Source: Patiria pectinifera
Taxonomy: Eukaryota; Echinodermata; Asteroidea; Valvatida; Asterinidae
Assembly (NCBI GenBank): GCA_029964075.1
Contig: CM057135.1
Coordinates: 6,371,001 to 6,435,000, forward strand
DNA length: 64,000 bases
Direction: 5' to 3'
The notes under the pieces are model-generated. The model had not been told where the DNA came from. It ran no database searches and was given only the letters and a program-made list of their open reading frames with translations. Made by a program: the position numbers and the translations under genes. Below are positions 46,964 through 57,282 of this stretch, one piece after another (within the stretch, counting starts at the first letter, position 1; each line of letters begins with the position of its first letter).

Positions 46964-47929
46964 TTGGGTCCCTCGGCAGAGAGGGAGGTTGTGGACCCTA
47001 CTTCAATTTCGTCATGTCACGCCACTTTTGGGGAAGGTAACAAGTTGGTTGCTGATTGTCCTATACTCACCATAAAACTGGGAGATATTGATGCCACCTG
47101 TCTGATTGACACTGGATCCATGGTCTCAACTGTCACAGAGGACTTCTTTCGCAACTATTTGCAACCAACAGGAAGCACTATTAAGCAGAACAGTCCCTGT
47201 CTTCGTATAACGGCAGCTAATGGCTTAGAGATTCCTTATGTTGGATACATAGAAGTTGATGTAAATTGTGATGGTATTGTTTTGACTCAAATGGGATTCT
47301 TAGTTGTCCGTGATCCACTGGATGTAGAATGTAAAGAGCAGAAGCACAAGGTTCCAGGAATTCTTGGAATGAATGTGTTGGCATCTTTGGTCGATTCCCT
47401 GACAGATAGTTGTCTCAGGGAGTCTTCCCCTTTGCATTTTCTAAGATCTGTTTTGAGCATGCAGATTGAGGCGCAGGTTAAGGAGCAAGAGATGGTTGCC
47501 ATTGTAAAATCTTGTAACCAGGTGGTATACATCCCTCCAGAAACGTCAGTGACGGTGATGGCCAGAGTGCCACAAAATCTTCCTTTTCAACTGGCAGTAG
47601 TCGAACCACTGCGGAACAGCGATCATTTTCCTGTAGGGATTCTTGTAGCTTCTACATTAGTTGAAGGGAAGAAGTCTTTTCCGGTGAGAATAGACAACAT
47701 TTCTCGGTCTGGTTATACTCTCCATCCTAAGACTAGACTTGGAGTCTTACGTTCAGTTGACAGTGTGGGGCAGGACTCAGGTGAATTAAATTTCACAGTA
47801 ACTGCAAGTGAAATTCGTGTCGATCGAGCAGATACGAGCACCGCCTCGCCAGTTCCGATAGATTTGTCTGAGTTTGAGGGTGACGACCAGCAGGTGGAGA
47901 AGATACAGAAGTTGCTAGAAAAAACATAG
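46964..47929 (+). CDS. Aspartic protease region of gypsy Pol
   Basis: A 321-codon frame, one base off Gag, begins 15 bases after the Gag stop, so protease/Pol may be made by frameshifting. The active site is L-I-D-T-G-S-M-V-S-T at residues about 45-54, with I-L-G-M-N-V near 130. A long spacer to RT follows (residues 150-321). The frame ends at an A-run (near 47920) where a one-base change would continue into RT. Confidence 0.82.
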   Translation: MGPSAEREVVDPTSISSCHATFGEGNKLVADCPILTIKLGDIDATCLIDTGSMVSTVTEDFFRNYLQPTGSTIKQNSPCLRITAANGLEIPYVGYIEVDVNCDGIVLTQMGFLVVRDPLDVECKEQKHKVPGILGMNVLASLVDSLTDSCLRESSPLHFLRSVLSMQIEAQVKEQEMVAIVKSCNQVVYIPPETSVTVMARVPQNLPFQLAVVEPLRNSDHFPVGILVASTLVEGKKSFPVRIDNISRSGYTLHPKTRLGVLRSVDSVGQDSGELNFTVTASEIRVDRADTSTASPVPIDLSEFEGDDQQVEKIQKLLEKT

Positions 47930-49060
47930 AGATGTGTTTGCCACTCATGATCTTGACCTAGGTGACACTGACACCGTAGAACATTACATAAAAACAACAA
48001 CTTCAGAACCTACAGCACAAACATTCAGGCGCATTCCACCTAATCAATACAACGAAGTGAAGAAACACATCCAGAAACTTCTTGACCACAACATCATACA
48101 TGAAAGTTTTAGCCCATATGCCGCTCCCATTGTGTTGGCTAGGAAGAAGGATGGTTCTTTACGTATGTGTGTAGATTATAGGCGCCTAAACGAAGTCACA
48201 AAGAAAGATGCTTTCCCTCTTCCACGAATTGATGAACTCATTGACGCTCCAGTCGGTGCCAAGTTGTTCTCTTCCTTGGACTTGGCCAGTGGATATCATC
48301 AGGTTAGAGTAAGAGATGAAGATAGAGAAAAAACGGCATTTGAAACACCTATGGGGTTATACGAATATATTAGAATGCCATTTGGCCTCTGTGGAGCACC
48401 AGCTACTTTTCAGAGACTTATGCAGAGATGCATGGGAGATCTTATGTATCAGATGGTCTTTGTCTATCTTGACGATATTTGCATCTTTTCCAAGACCTTT
48501 GATGATCATTTACAACATCTTGATACTGTTTTTAACAGACTGAGAGAACATAAACTCAAGTTGAAGCCTTCCAAGTGCCACTTGTTCTGCAAGAAAATAT
48601 CTTATCTGGGTCATGTGTTATCTGAAGATGGTGTTTCATCGAATCCCGACAAGACCAAAGCCATTGTCGACTGGCCTGTTCCTCGTACAGTCAAGATGCT
48701 GCGAGCCTTTTTAGGTTTTGCGAGCTATTATCGACGTTGTGTCCCTAAGTTTGCAAGGATTGCGAAGCCACTACATACTTTGGTTGGTCAGTGTCGTAGC
48801 AGTTCTCCAAAAATTTTCCGAAAACACTGGACTCCAGAATGTCAAGCAGCCATGGATGAACTGAAATCCAAGTTTGTTAACCCACCTATTTTGGCGTTTG
48901 CAGACTTCACTAAACCCTTTATTTTGGATGTAGATGCTAGTCTGAGTGGGTTAGGTGCTGTGTTATCTCAGATCCAGGACAATCAGGAAAAGGTCATAGC
49001 GTATGCGAGTCGTTCTCTTCGAAAAAAACGAGAAAAAGATGGAAAACTACAGCTCAAGAA
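47925..49060 (+). CDS. Reverse transcriptase of gypsy Pol
   Basis: From H-R-D-V-F-A-T-H-D-L-D-L-G, the standard lead-in. Boxes follow in order: F-R-R-I-P-P, M-C-V-D-Y-R-R-L-N, S-S-L-D-L-A-S-G-Y-H-Q-V, M-P-F-G-L-C-G-A-P-A-T-F-Q, the catalytic V-Y-L-D-D-I near 48466-48485, and L-G-H-V-L-S. It then enters RNase H (L-D-V-D-A-S-L-S-G-L-G-A). The frame is lost near 49025, where one extra A in a run of seven shifts it relative to the next entry. All catalytic residues are kept. Confidence 0.9.
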
Positions 49061-50601
49061 AACTGGAAATGATGGGACTAAAATGGGCCATAACAGAGAA
49101 GTTCAAAGACTACCTATATGGATCGACTTTCACTGTTAGAACCGACAACAATCCTTTGAGTCACCTTAGCACAGCAAAACTTGGAGCAACAGAACAGAGA
49201 TGGGTTTCAAGTCTGGCACCATTTGATTTTAATATAGTCTATCGTCCTGGTCGTGCCAATCGAAATGCTGACGGCTTATCTCGACAGTGCTCGATAGAAA
49301 CTGAAGACAGCTGCACAATTTCTGAAATTGTAGCAATAAGTGGAAATGCTCAGTTTCCCTTCACTCCTTTGCCAGTGGATTTGCAGGTGAAGATGTCGGA
49401 GAATGTCGTTGACCTTGGTCCAATGCGAATTCAAGCAGAAATTGGCTCCACTATCTCTGCCTTTCCATCTTTGTCAAATTCCGAACTGATCAAATTACAG
49501 GAAGCTGATCCAGACATACACCGCTACTTAGGTTACCACAACTCCAAAGACACACATAAAGCCAGTAGGAAAACAGAATCGTCCGCTGTAAAAGTTCTTT
49601 TGAGACAGACTAAACATCTTTCACTTCGAAATGGTGTTTTGTACAGGGAGGTAATGGATCCTAAACTTGGTCCACTACATCAGCTAGTTCTGCCTTCATC
49701 ACTCAAGTCGAGAATTCTTACAAGCTTACATAATGACTTTGGGCACCAAGGAGAAGAGAGAACAATGTCATTGGTTCGTCGTCGTTGTTATTGGCCGCAT
49801 ATGTACCGTGATGTGAAGAAATGGGTTCATGAGTGTGAGCGCTGCTCGGTTGCCAAACTACCTACACCAACTGTGAGAAATCCTCTGGGACATTTGGTCG
49901 CCTCAAAGCCTTTGGAGATCATCGCTATTGATTTCACATTGTTAGAACCATCCACAGACCATACAGAAAATGTCTTGGTAATCACTGATATTTTTACAAA
50001 GTTCACTGTAGCTGTTCCAACAAAGGATCAAACTGCAAGGACTACAGCTGCTGCATTAGTCAAAGAGTGGTTCATGAAATATGGGGTTCCTCGACGTATT
50101 CATTCTGATCAGGGTCGTCAGTTTGAGAGTGTGCTAATTCAGCACTTTTGTCAGTTCTACAACATCCACAAATCAAGAACTACAGCATATCATCCTCAGG
50201 GCAATGCACAATGCGAACGATTTAACAGAACGATGCATAACCTACTTCGTACCTTGTCAGACGAACAGAAACGTGCTTGGCCAAAGTACCTACCAGAACT
50301 AGTCTTTGCCTACAATTCCACAGAACACTCTTCTACAGGTTTTTCTCCCTTTTACCTCATGTTTGGTCGTCAACCTTTCTTGCCGGTTGACTTGTTACTA
50401 AACACAGATGTGTTTAAGAGTTCTGACGACAATTGGCTGCTACTTCATCAGTCTCGACTTAAAGAAGCCTACCGGTTAGCACAAACCAAGCTACAGCACG
50501 AGTTGAGGAAGAGCAAGAAACACTTTGACCGCAAAACCTTCGTAAACATAGTCGTGGCAGAAGTAAGATTCAGGACTATTATTTTCCAGATATATATATA
50601 G
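49003..50601 (+). CDS. RNase H and integrase of gypsy Pol
   Basis: Continues RNase H (M-E-N-Y-S-S-R-K-L-E-M-M-G-L-K-W-A, V-R-T-D-N-N-P-L). The integrase has an HHCC finger (H-N-D-F-G-H-Q-G-E-E through C-E-R-C) and a D-D-35-E core: A-I-D-F-T, H-S-D-Q-G-R-Q-F-E, C-E-R-F-N-R. After K-K-H-F-D-R-K-T-F a short frame change leads to a stop at 50601. The sequence then continues in the frame of the next entry. This is a normal Ty3/gypsy order (RT-RH-INT), not a DIRS-type enzyme, which matters given the inverted repeats around it. Confidence 0.9.
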   Translation: MRVVLFEKNEKKMENYSSRKLEMMGLKWAITEKFKDYLYGSTFTVRTDNNPLSHLSTAKLGATEQRWVSSLAPFDFNIVYRPGRANRNADGLSRQCSIETEDSCTISEIVAISGNAQFPFTPLPVDLQVKMSENVVDLGPMRIQAEIGSTISAFPSLSNSELIKLQEADPDIHRYLGYHNSKDTHKASRKTESSAVKVLLRQTKHLSLRNGVLYREVMDPKLGPLHQLVLPSSLKSRILTSLHNDFGHQGEERTMSLVRRRCYWPHMYRDVKKWVHECERCSVAKLPTPTVRNPLGHLVASKPLEIIAIDFTLLEPSTDHTENVLVITDIFTKFTVAVPTKDQTARTTAAALVKEWFMKYGVPRRIHSDQGRQFESVLIQHFCQFYNIHKSRTTAYHPQGNAQCERFNRTMHNLLRTLSDEQKRAWPKYLPELVFAYNSTEHSSTGFSPFYLMFGRQPFLPVDLLLNTDVFKSSDDNWLLLHQSRLKEAYRLAQTKLQHELRKSKKHFDRKTFVNIVVAEVRFRTIIFQIYI

Positions 50602-51239
50602 TAGTACAGCGACCAGATATGACTTCTTTTGTGTACTTCATAGAACTGGCAGATGGAAGCGGTAAACAAAAAACCGTGAATTCTGCTGAGCTGAAATTGG
50701 TCCCTACAATCCCAACATCCTTTCCTTCTCCAAGTCAGGAAATAGATAAGGTGATGGTGACTTCCTCAGATTCTGGTTCAGACTCGGAATATGACATTGA
50801 AGTTTTCTTGCCGGCTGAGGAGGTTGTTGTGGATTCGGTTCCAGAGCCAGATAGACCGGTTGCCCCAGATCCTGAGGCAAGACCCCCTCCAAAACCTTCA
50901 TTGAGACGTCAACTTCCACAACGACCTCCAGTTGCATTGCGTCGATCTCGACGAACTACAAAGGGTCAACACAGTAATCCACATCGTGAACCACGCTCAG
51001 TCTTGAACCGCCAACATATCGCATTTGATAGCAACAGACAAATAATATTGCTATTGATCTTTCTTGTGATCCTTCTTGTAGCAATTAACATTGGACAAAT
51101 AGTTGGATATTTTCATTTACTCTGGCTATTTCCATCATGTATTCTTGTCATATTGATCCAGCCATGTTTTCAGTGGTGTTGGCGACACAGGATGAGAATT
51201 GTTGATGTTGTAACGTTCATGAAGTCATTGGATGGTTGA
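50550..51239 (+). CDS. Integrase C-terminus with two-helix membrane tail
   Basis: A frame continuing the integrase tail (K-I-Q-D-Y-Y-F-P-D-I-Y-I-V-V-Q-R-P-D, then F-V-Y-F-I-E-L-A-D-G-S-G-K-Q). It runs through an acidic and proline-rich linker to R-R-S-R-R-T-T-K-G, where gypsy Pol usually ends. Here about 80 more residues follow. They include two strongly hydrophobic stretches (I-I-L-L-L-I-F-L-V-I-L-L-V-A-I, and H-L-L-W-L-F-P-S-C-I-L-V-I-L-I) and a short basic end. It has no envelope features such as a signal peptide or furin site. The membrane tail is unusual for Pol; it could localise the integrase or be a fused envelope remnant. Confidence 0.7.
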   Translation, partial: SRGRSKIQDYYFPDIYIVVQRPDMTSFVYFIELADGSGKQKTVNSAELKLVPTIPTSFPSPSQEIDKVMVTSSDSGSDSEYDIEVFLPAEEVVVDSVPEPDRPVAPDPEARPPPKPSLRRQLPQRPPVALRRSRRTTKGQHSNPHREPRSVLNRQHIAFDSNRQIILLLIFLVILLVAINIGQIVGYFHLLWLFPSCILVILIQPCFQWCWRHRMRIVDVVTFMKSLDG

Positions 51240-51885
51240 CTACAGTGGTTTAGTTATGAAGTTTGTACATATTTTTTAACATACATTTATAAATTAGCTT
51301 TAATCAAGGGTAGATTGAAGTAAATTTATAATAAGGCCATATTGTCGAGGTTACTTCACATATTTAGATGTGACCGCATTGTCAGTTTAATTAGCACATT
51401 TTAGGTATTGTCAAGTTTCTTATCAGCCATTTACATGCCCTATTCGCAGAATGACTAGAAGGTTTCATCAGTGCATTGAGGCTAACTCGTTTCTAGGGAC
51501 ATCCTAGGTTGGACTGTTTTGTATAATACCCTCCTAGATAGTTCTATCATACTAGGGGACATTTGGTTTGGATAGTAGCCTAGTTTATCATCTTTATTGT
51601 GATATTTAGAACATCTTTATATTAGTCCATGAGGTCAACTCGCTCTTAGTGATATACTGAGTCTGGACTACGAGATATTTCTAATTGATATTGATCACTA
51701 GGTATTCACCATGCAGTATCCTCTAGGAAGATTTTAGGATAAGTTGGCATTTGTAGAGGCAGAAATTTGAACTTGTACATACTACCATCTAACTACTGCT
51801 ACTTATTCCTCATAGTCTACTTATTCCTCGTATAAGTTTGCTTTTTTTTTTAAATTAGGGGGTGAGTGTGACCTGTCGTGTTTTA
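51240..51885 (+). other. 3' non-coding part of gypsy element and purine tract
   Basis: No coding. Ends in a T-run and AGGGGGTGAGTG (51857-51868), a fair polypurine tract, then TGTGACCTGTCGTG, which could start a 3' LTR. The inverted arm begins about 19 bases later. Confidence 0.5.
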
Positions 51886-53722
51886 CAACAGACAGGTCTC
51901 GGTAACATTTCTAATATAATCATAAGCATAGTACATAGGCTTTACAATATGATGAGCCATTATTTTGATAACATAATTAGCGCCCTCTGTAGTTACAGAA
52001 ACTTTTTATTGCAACGCCCTCGCTTGGTTCCTTAACTTTCCTGCAATCACATTCTAGCATAACTAGCTGCATTGGCCAGGAACATTCCAACATACCTTGC
52101 ATTCCAGAATATTGTTAACACTTTCTGAGACACTCATCCACTTGCTTGCGATCAGACCACACCTACAGTTTAGAAGTGCTCTGATTAAAGCTCAACTACA
52201 TCTAGTTGGGGACAATTTCCCCTTCGTTTGGTGGTGGCACGACCGTTGTTCAGCCTAGGCGGTGATTACACACCTAATTTTTATATCTTTCTTTTCAATT
52301 TTTATAGTAAATTTTGTAGAAGCCTTGTGTAAAGGTACTATAGATAGATTTTCACATAATACAAAGGGTTTGATTCTCTTCAATTGTAATTATGCTTGAA
52401 AGAGAAGTGTTCTCGATATTAAAGGGAATACATGCTATAAAATATCACCTTTTCCCACCAGCTTTAGGCACAATTGGCCATAATTGTAAGGTGAATTAGC
52501 AAGAAATGTAAAGCAATAACTAAAGTAGAACGTGCTTCTTCAAGTTTCTCATATTACCTGATGCTAAAGTAAACTAAAGCACTGTTTCAGAGACCATGGG
52601 CAGTATTATGCACCATGAGGCTCCGCCAATATTAGTTTAAATGTCAGAATTATCTTACTAGTTTTGTAACTGATTGGATTTTGTTAAGCAAGGTAAAATA
52701 AAATGGATGACAACCAGTTTTCCACGATGGCAAGTTTTACAAATATAGGTACACATTCCAAATAGCTTCAGTTAAATAATTAAATTCCTGGATGTTGAAG
52801 TTTTTCCAATTTTATCAGCAAAAGCTAAGATTATACATGCAACAGTCGTTTGATATACCGGACATGAAACAGTCGTTGTGTACAACCATGTGCGTTACCC
52901 GCAAACGTTTTCACCAGATCGATACGATAAATGAATCCCAAATTACCCTTTTTCGATTCAGCACATGGACTTGAGATTTGCACAATGGAAACAGGGATGA
53001 TAATGAGAGAATATGGCATAGTAATTATGTAATATATCTAGCAAATTTATCCTTAATAGTTGGGGTTTGGGACACAGTTTAATCTAACTACCTACACGTT
53101 TGGTGGCAGACCCGAAAAGGACCGTTTTGCACAGCGCATTATAAGATGGCAAATCACGTGTGTTATGAATAGACATGATGAAATAACGGTTTTGCATAAG
53201 CACTACGGTGTGTCTTAAAGGACACGGACTCTGACAGTAATAATTATTCACTGGCCTATTATTAATGGATGGATTTGGGATTTTATAATGCATTTATTGC
53301 ATATCCTTGGAACTTTGATAAGAAAATATATTGAACCTCTTTCAGGATTGTATGATACAATTGTTACATATAAATTAACGTATTTACATTGCGGAGCTAA
53401 GCTGTAAATGCTGAATTGAATTGCTATGTACATGTACTTTTAAATGATAACAAACTAATGAGATGTCCATTTTGTTTTCTTTAATTCCACAGACATACAA
53501 CGGTATACCCATTTGACTGTCGTTTTTTTGTATATATATTCGAGAGAGCCACAACTGTATATTTTGCATCATCCGAATAAAGTATCATCAATTAATCAAA
53601 TCTAGTCATCTCTCCGTGTCCACTCGCTTCACATCAATATTTATAAACTATAAGTAACCTTCGGCCACATGAGGAGTTCCCTACAAATCCAATCCAATAA
53701 CTCTTCCCTTGGCTATAAATGG
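51886..53722. repeat. Right arm of long inverted repeat
   Basis: Reverse complement of the left arm with scattered substitutions and small indels. It carries an extra segment of about 100 bases (ACGACCGTTGTTCAGCC to GTACTATAGATAG). CGTTTGGTGGTGGCACG near 52228 marks where the arms briefly differ. Confidence 0.88.
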
Positions 53723-54016
53723 TGTCAGGAGGACGACGGAGCAGCCGATCCGGAGGAGGAAAGTAATGATGGGTACGATGCCGACGATGCCGATGACGAC
53801 GACGATGATGACGATGCAGACTGTGACGACGATGCCAACAATTACGACGACGATGATGATGATGACGGCGATGACAAAGATTGCGACTATAACGACGATG
53901 ACAACGGTGAGAGCAGTGGTGCAGAGGAGGAACAACGAATACCAGGTGTCCCAGACTGGCTGTTTCCAAGCAAGAGGCAATTTAACATAAAACGGAAGAA
54001 AAGGAGCACAACAACA
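53723..54016 (+). CDS. Exon 2, right part (aspartate-rich)
   Basis: Directly after the right arm the frame reads Q-E-D-D-G-A-A-D-P-E-E-E-S-N-D-G-Y-D. About 45 residues dominated by aspartate follow (GAC/GAT codon repeats 53776-53900), then E-E-E-Q-R-I-P-G-V-P-D-W-L-F-P-S and a basic stretch (K-R-K-K-R-S). The donor GTAAGG is at 54017, phase 0. A TGTCAG at 53724-53729 with an upstream pyrimidine-rich run could act as a new acceptor if the insertion is spliced out. Confidence 0.65.
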
Positions 54017-54372
54017 GTAAGGACTACCTATGTGATTAAATTAACATAAAAAAATACAGGATGACTCAAGAGTTGTCATGAGTTTTTTTCAGTGACTGAT
54101 CTCGAGCCCACTCGAGTCACAATTTTTGGGTACTTAACTCGAGTCCCCATGACTCGCTTCGACTTGAGTCATTGTCAGCAAACAAATTTTACATGAATCA
54201 CTACAATAATAAACTCTCTGTTTATCAGAAATACATAAGGCAAACAAGGTGGTTTGGAGTCAAATGTTTGAGGTGGACATTCACATCAACAGTCAATGTG
54301 ATCTGCCTGGCATAATTGTAAATAAACCGGTCAAAATGTATTTAACAAATTCTGAATTCTTCTCATTTACAG
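54017..54372 (+). other. Intron with GACTCGAG repeat
   Basis: Contains several ACTCGAGT/GACTCGAG motifs at about 54103-54175. Acceptor TTCTCATTTACAG. Confidence 0.5.
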
Positions 54373-54503
54373 TCACAACGCACCGTGCGGGAGTGCCCCA
54401 TGTGCCCCCGTAGTTACAAGTGGCTGAGCCATCACCTCAAAAGGGTCCATAACATCCATGATAACGTGAAGAGGATCACTGCTTTAAACATGGGACGGAA
54501 TGC
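54373..54503 (+). CDS. Zinc-finger exon
   Basis: 44 codons: V-R-E-C-P-M-C-P-R-S-Y-K-W-L-S-H-H-L-K-R-V-H-N-I-H-D. This is a C-x2-C finger with the histidine pair in H-L-K-R-V-H, a DNA-binding-type finger. The donor GTTAAG leaves phase 2, which fits the next exon. Confidence 0.7.
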
Positions 54504-55434
54504 GTTAAGTTGTTTACATCATGTGTCTTTCATATACATGTTTAGAATTGTCTTCAAGAAGACTGGAATTCTAAATCTTAAGTGCGTGATTTCTGAAAAA
54601 ACTCTGACTTGCAGTTGAACCCTTGATAACCATCGATAACGATTACAAAAAAGTACGTCAGAAATATATATCCAGAGGGTGCATGGGAACCCTTTCTTCC
54701 TACTAGACTAACCTGTACAAAGTGTGTCCACATTTCTCTTTGTGCTCGTGTGATTGATGTATGATGCATCATGACGTACAGTACCTGGACAAAACTGCTT
54801 TCAAGGTGCACAATTAAAATTGCTTGATTGCGTATCTCCAGATTGGCATGTTGTTTCATTGACTTAAAGGGAAGATTAAACATTTGCAAACATTAAAAAA
54901 CAACATGATCAAATTATCACAAAATACCTTACTGGATTGTTAGCGAATGACAGTCTATAGCATCCTGTTAAATCGTTGCTCCTGGTGTGCTGACATGTAA
55001 AACTGTATTTTTCCAACGCTAGGGAGCACCATTGAAGAAAACTGACTTTTTTTTCAAAAACTGCTCCTAACTTTTCAAATTTACTGAATGATTTCCCATA
55101 CCAGTCTGCTATTCTCTGACCAAACAATTCCCAAATGTCTATAAACTGCTCTGTTAAATCCTAAGTGGGGTCGGGAACCAGACTACTAGAACATGATTGG
55201 TTGTTTTGGTTTTCCCAGCATCTACAGGCCCAAAAGGTGAAACAAGTCAGTGTATCAATATTTGCTATAATACTAATCCTCCAAATCCAATTATTTCTGA
55301 AAACTGTAGCAAAAGTTGTACATTCCCTTGAACTATGCTTAGTCTGTTTTCAGGGGGAAGGCTTAACCACGTACACTTTAAATTTAAAAATAACATGATA
55401 GTACTTGCCTCATATTTCTGCCTTCACTTCGTAG
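54504..55434 (+). other. Intron, nothing recognised
   Basis: No repeat or gene seen. Confidence 0.4.
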
Positions 55435-55483
55435 AAATCCCATCAAGAAGCCACGGGCTTTCTCCGACACAGATAACTTGGAC
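55435..55483 (+). CDS. Short linker exon
   Basis: CTTCGTAG acceptor and GTGAGTG donor bound 49 bases: N-P-I-K-K-P-R-A-F-S-D-T-D-N-L-D. In phase with both neighbours. Confidence 0.55.
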
Positions 55484-55510
55484 GTGAGTGTTTTTTATCC
55501 ATTAAATTAA

Positions 55511-55777
55511 CAATTGTTGACAGCTGTGATGTGGGATATGAAGTTTTGAACTACAGAGGGGTGCATAGCACCCAAGGCAAAGGCCAAAGGTGTTCTAAAA
55601 ACTCTATCTTGGATTCTTTGGATTTTCATGTAAAAATCCAAAAAACAAACAGCAGTACAAATGCAACAATAGCAAACAATCGAATATGTCATAACTGTAC
55701 CTGTCAACCACTGCTGCCGAGCTGACAGATGTAGAGCTACCTTTCGTCATATCCCACATCACGGCAGTCAACAATTG
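55511..55777. mobile_element. MITE copy 1 in intron
   Basis: Inverted ends CAATTGTTGACAGCTGTGAT and ATCACGGCAGTCAACAATTG enclose 267 bases. A second copy is at 56547. Larger similarity to about 55965 (TTGTTATACCTCT...AGAGGTATAAG) suggests that it sits within or beside a second TIR family. Confidence 0.75.
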
Positions 55778-56219
55778 TTTTGTTATACCTCTATATTGGA
55801 TTCTTTTTCTGGCTTGGGTGGCCCTAGTAGGATTAAAATAACTTCTGCCAGCATAGCTCTCAGGGTCACTGAGTGAACTCCTCCACTACGCTAAGGTAGT
55901 GGTACACAGAGAAGCATTCTAGGCCACTGAAAAAAACAGTATTCGAGACAGAGGTATAAGAAAACATATAACATGTTCAAGCAAACTTGTATCCTTGATT
56001 CGATTGGTCGATTCATGGCAACAACAGTGTGATATGAGGCTGTATTGCACGGTCTATATCGCAGCCTGGGTATTGCGCTATTCCAAGATAGGAGCGACAT
56101 TCCAGCTGCATGCGCTAAACCGCTAAAAGGTTCGTGTAAAGCGATGGTCCAACTTTACTGCGCGTCAAGTTTGCTTGAAGATAAATTCGTTATCACGCTT
56201 GCGCTCGTGGAATACGGTA

Positions 56220-56267
56220 AATGTAGTGCGTCTGTGTCCCACATGTGGAACACAGACGCACTACATT
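56220..56267. repeat. Perfect 18-bp-arm hairpin
   Basis: AATGTAGTGCGTCTGTGT (56220-56237) and its exact reverse complement (56250-56267) around a 12-base loop. Non-coding, intronic. Miniature inverted-repeat remnant or strong RNA hairpin. Confidence 0.75.
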
Positions 56268-56546
56268 ATTCTGTGTTCCACTTGTGCTCGCAGGATAACA
56301 ATTAATATCAACCACCATGCTGATATACACCCTCACAGAAGGTTATTAGATATGATTGGGTTTGCGAGGATGATGAGTACATTTTAGCCTATTGCTGGCA
56401 AATATATGAGGGTGCTTAGTTTGTTTGGGCAAACAACATTTACGAACAGTGCTCTCATTATGTCTGCTATATCTCAAAATATTCACATTGTTTTCAGTGC
56501 TACTTGATTAACCTTTTTTCCCCCTATGTGATTATCAGCTAATTTA

Positions 56547-56667
56547 CAATTGTCGACTGCTTTGATGTGGGATATGACATCTTGAACACCCGGCAAAGCC
56601 GAGGGTGCTATATTATGCGCCCCTCGGGTGTTCAATAATCATCCCACATCACAGCAGTCAATAGTTG
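56547..56667. mobile_element. MITE copy 2 in intron
   Basis: Same ends as the copy at 55511 with a shorter centre built on ACACCCGG...CTCGGGTGT. It is also followed by TTTTGTTATACC and a TTCTTTGGATTTTGATGTAA block, as in copy 1, up to an AGGCAGAGTTATAACA end at about 57006. Confidence 0.72.
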
Positions 56668-57158
56668 TTTTGTTATACCACTGCCTTAGGTTCTTTGGAT
56701 TTTGATGTAAAAATCACAAAAACAAACAGCAGTGAACACAACAATCATGACAATTAATCGAATGGCAAGTTACATTATGTCTCGTGCTCGAAACAGCAGA
56801 TCATTTGCTAGTTCACTGCTCTCACTCGATCATATGTAAACACATGGTGAAAATAGTGTACCAAAAATAACGTACCAACAATACAGTACGTATGTAAAAA
56901 CCTGTGGGATATCGAGTACGTGATATCCTACAGGGAGAGTGACTGTTTAAACACGTGATTTTTCTAGGCCAATGAAAATACAGTATTCAAGGCAGAGTTA
57001 TAACAATTAGAAATCATTTTCCACTCATTATAAATTGCCCAAATAAGAATGAATATAAAATAAATACATACAAATCTTAATATCAGTGCCCCCAGTTGTC
57101 TAGAGATGGGCAACCAAGAATGTAAACTGTATTTTATTTACTTTTCTCACCTGGTTAG

Positions 57159-57282
57159 AGGGAAACAGGCGCTTTCCAGTACTTCATGGCAAGGGTGAAG
57201 AAGCACAAGTTCTGCCGTGAAGTCCAGAAGAGAACAACTGGGACCAGCTGCTCTGAAGACATCAATACAACAAATGACAACG
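57159..57282 (+). CDS. Linker exon of recombinase-like gene
   Basis: After CTGGTTAG: R-E-T-G-A-F-Q-Y-F-M-A-R-V-K-K-H-K-F-C, then a polar end with S-E-D-I-N-T-T-N-D-N. Donor GTAACC. Phase 0 in, phase 1 out, compatible with the exon at 58537. Confidence 0.55.

Larger units (their letters stand above)
42914..53722 (+). mobile_element. 10.8 kb unit: gypsy gag-pol between 1.8 kb inverted repeats
   Basis: Two long arms (42953-44744 and 51886-53722) are reverse complements of each other at roughly 92-94 percent identity by eye. They enclose 7.1 kb containing a minisatellite, a leader with TATA-like and tRNA-primer-like sites, and a Ty3/gypsy gag-pol on the plus strand. No direct LTR pair is visible around the gag-pol. 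At the left tip a second short copy of the arm end (TATAGCCAAGGGAA at 42914) precedes the 18-mer ATCCTGCCGACTACGCCA. The outermost bases would allow TIR TAGCCAAGGG with a TA target duplication, which is not proven. The whole block interrupts an acidic exon, so it may have moved as one unit. Confidence 0.7.

Noticed and set aside
42914..53722. DIRS element, because of its inverted repeats
   Set aside because: The enclosed Pol has a D-D-35-E integrase and gypsy RT boxes. No tyrosine recombinase lies inside the arms; the recombinase exons are outside.
42953..53722. Assembly foldback artefact
   Set aside because: Arms differ by several percent and by a 100-base indel, which a simple foldback would not give, though long reads are still needed.
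53634..53990. Minus-strand frames rich in histidine/valine opposite the acidic exon
   Set aside because: Shadows of the GAC/GAT repeat, which is coding on the plus strand.
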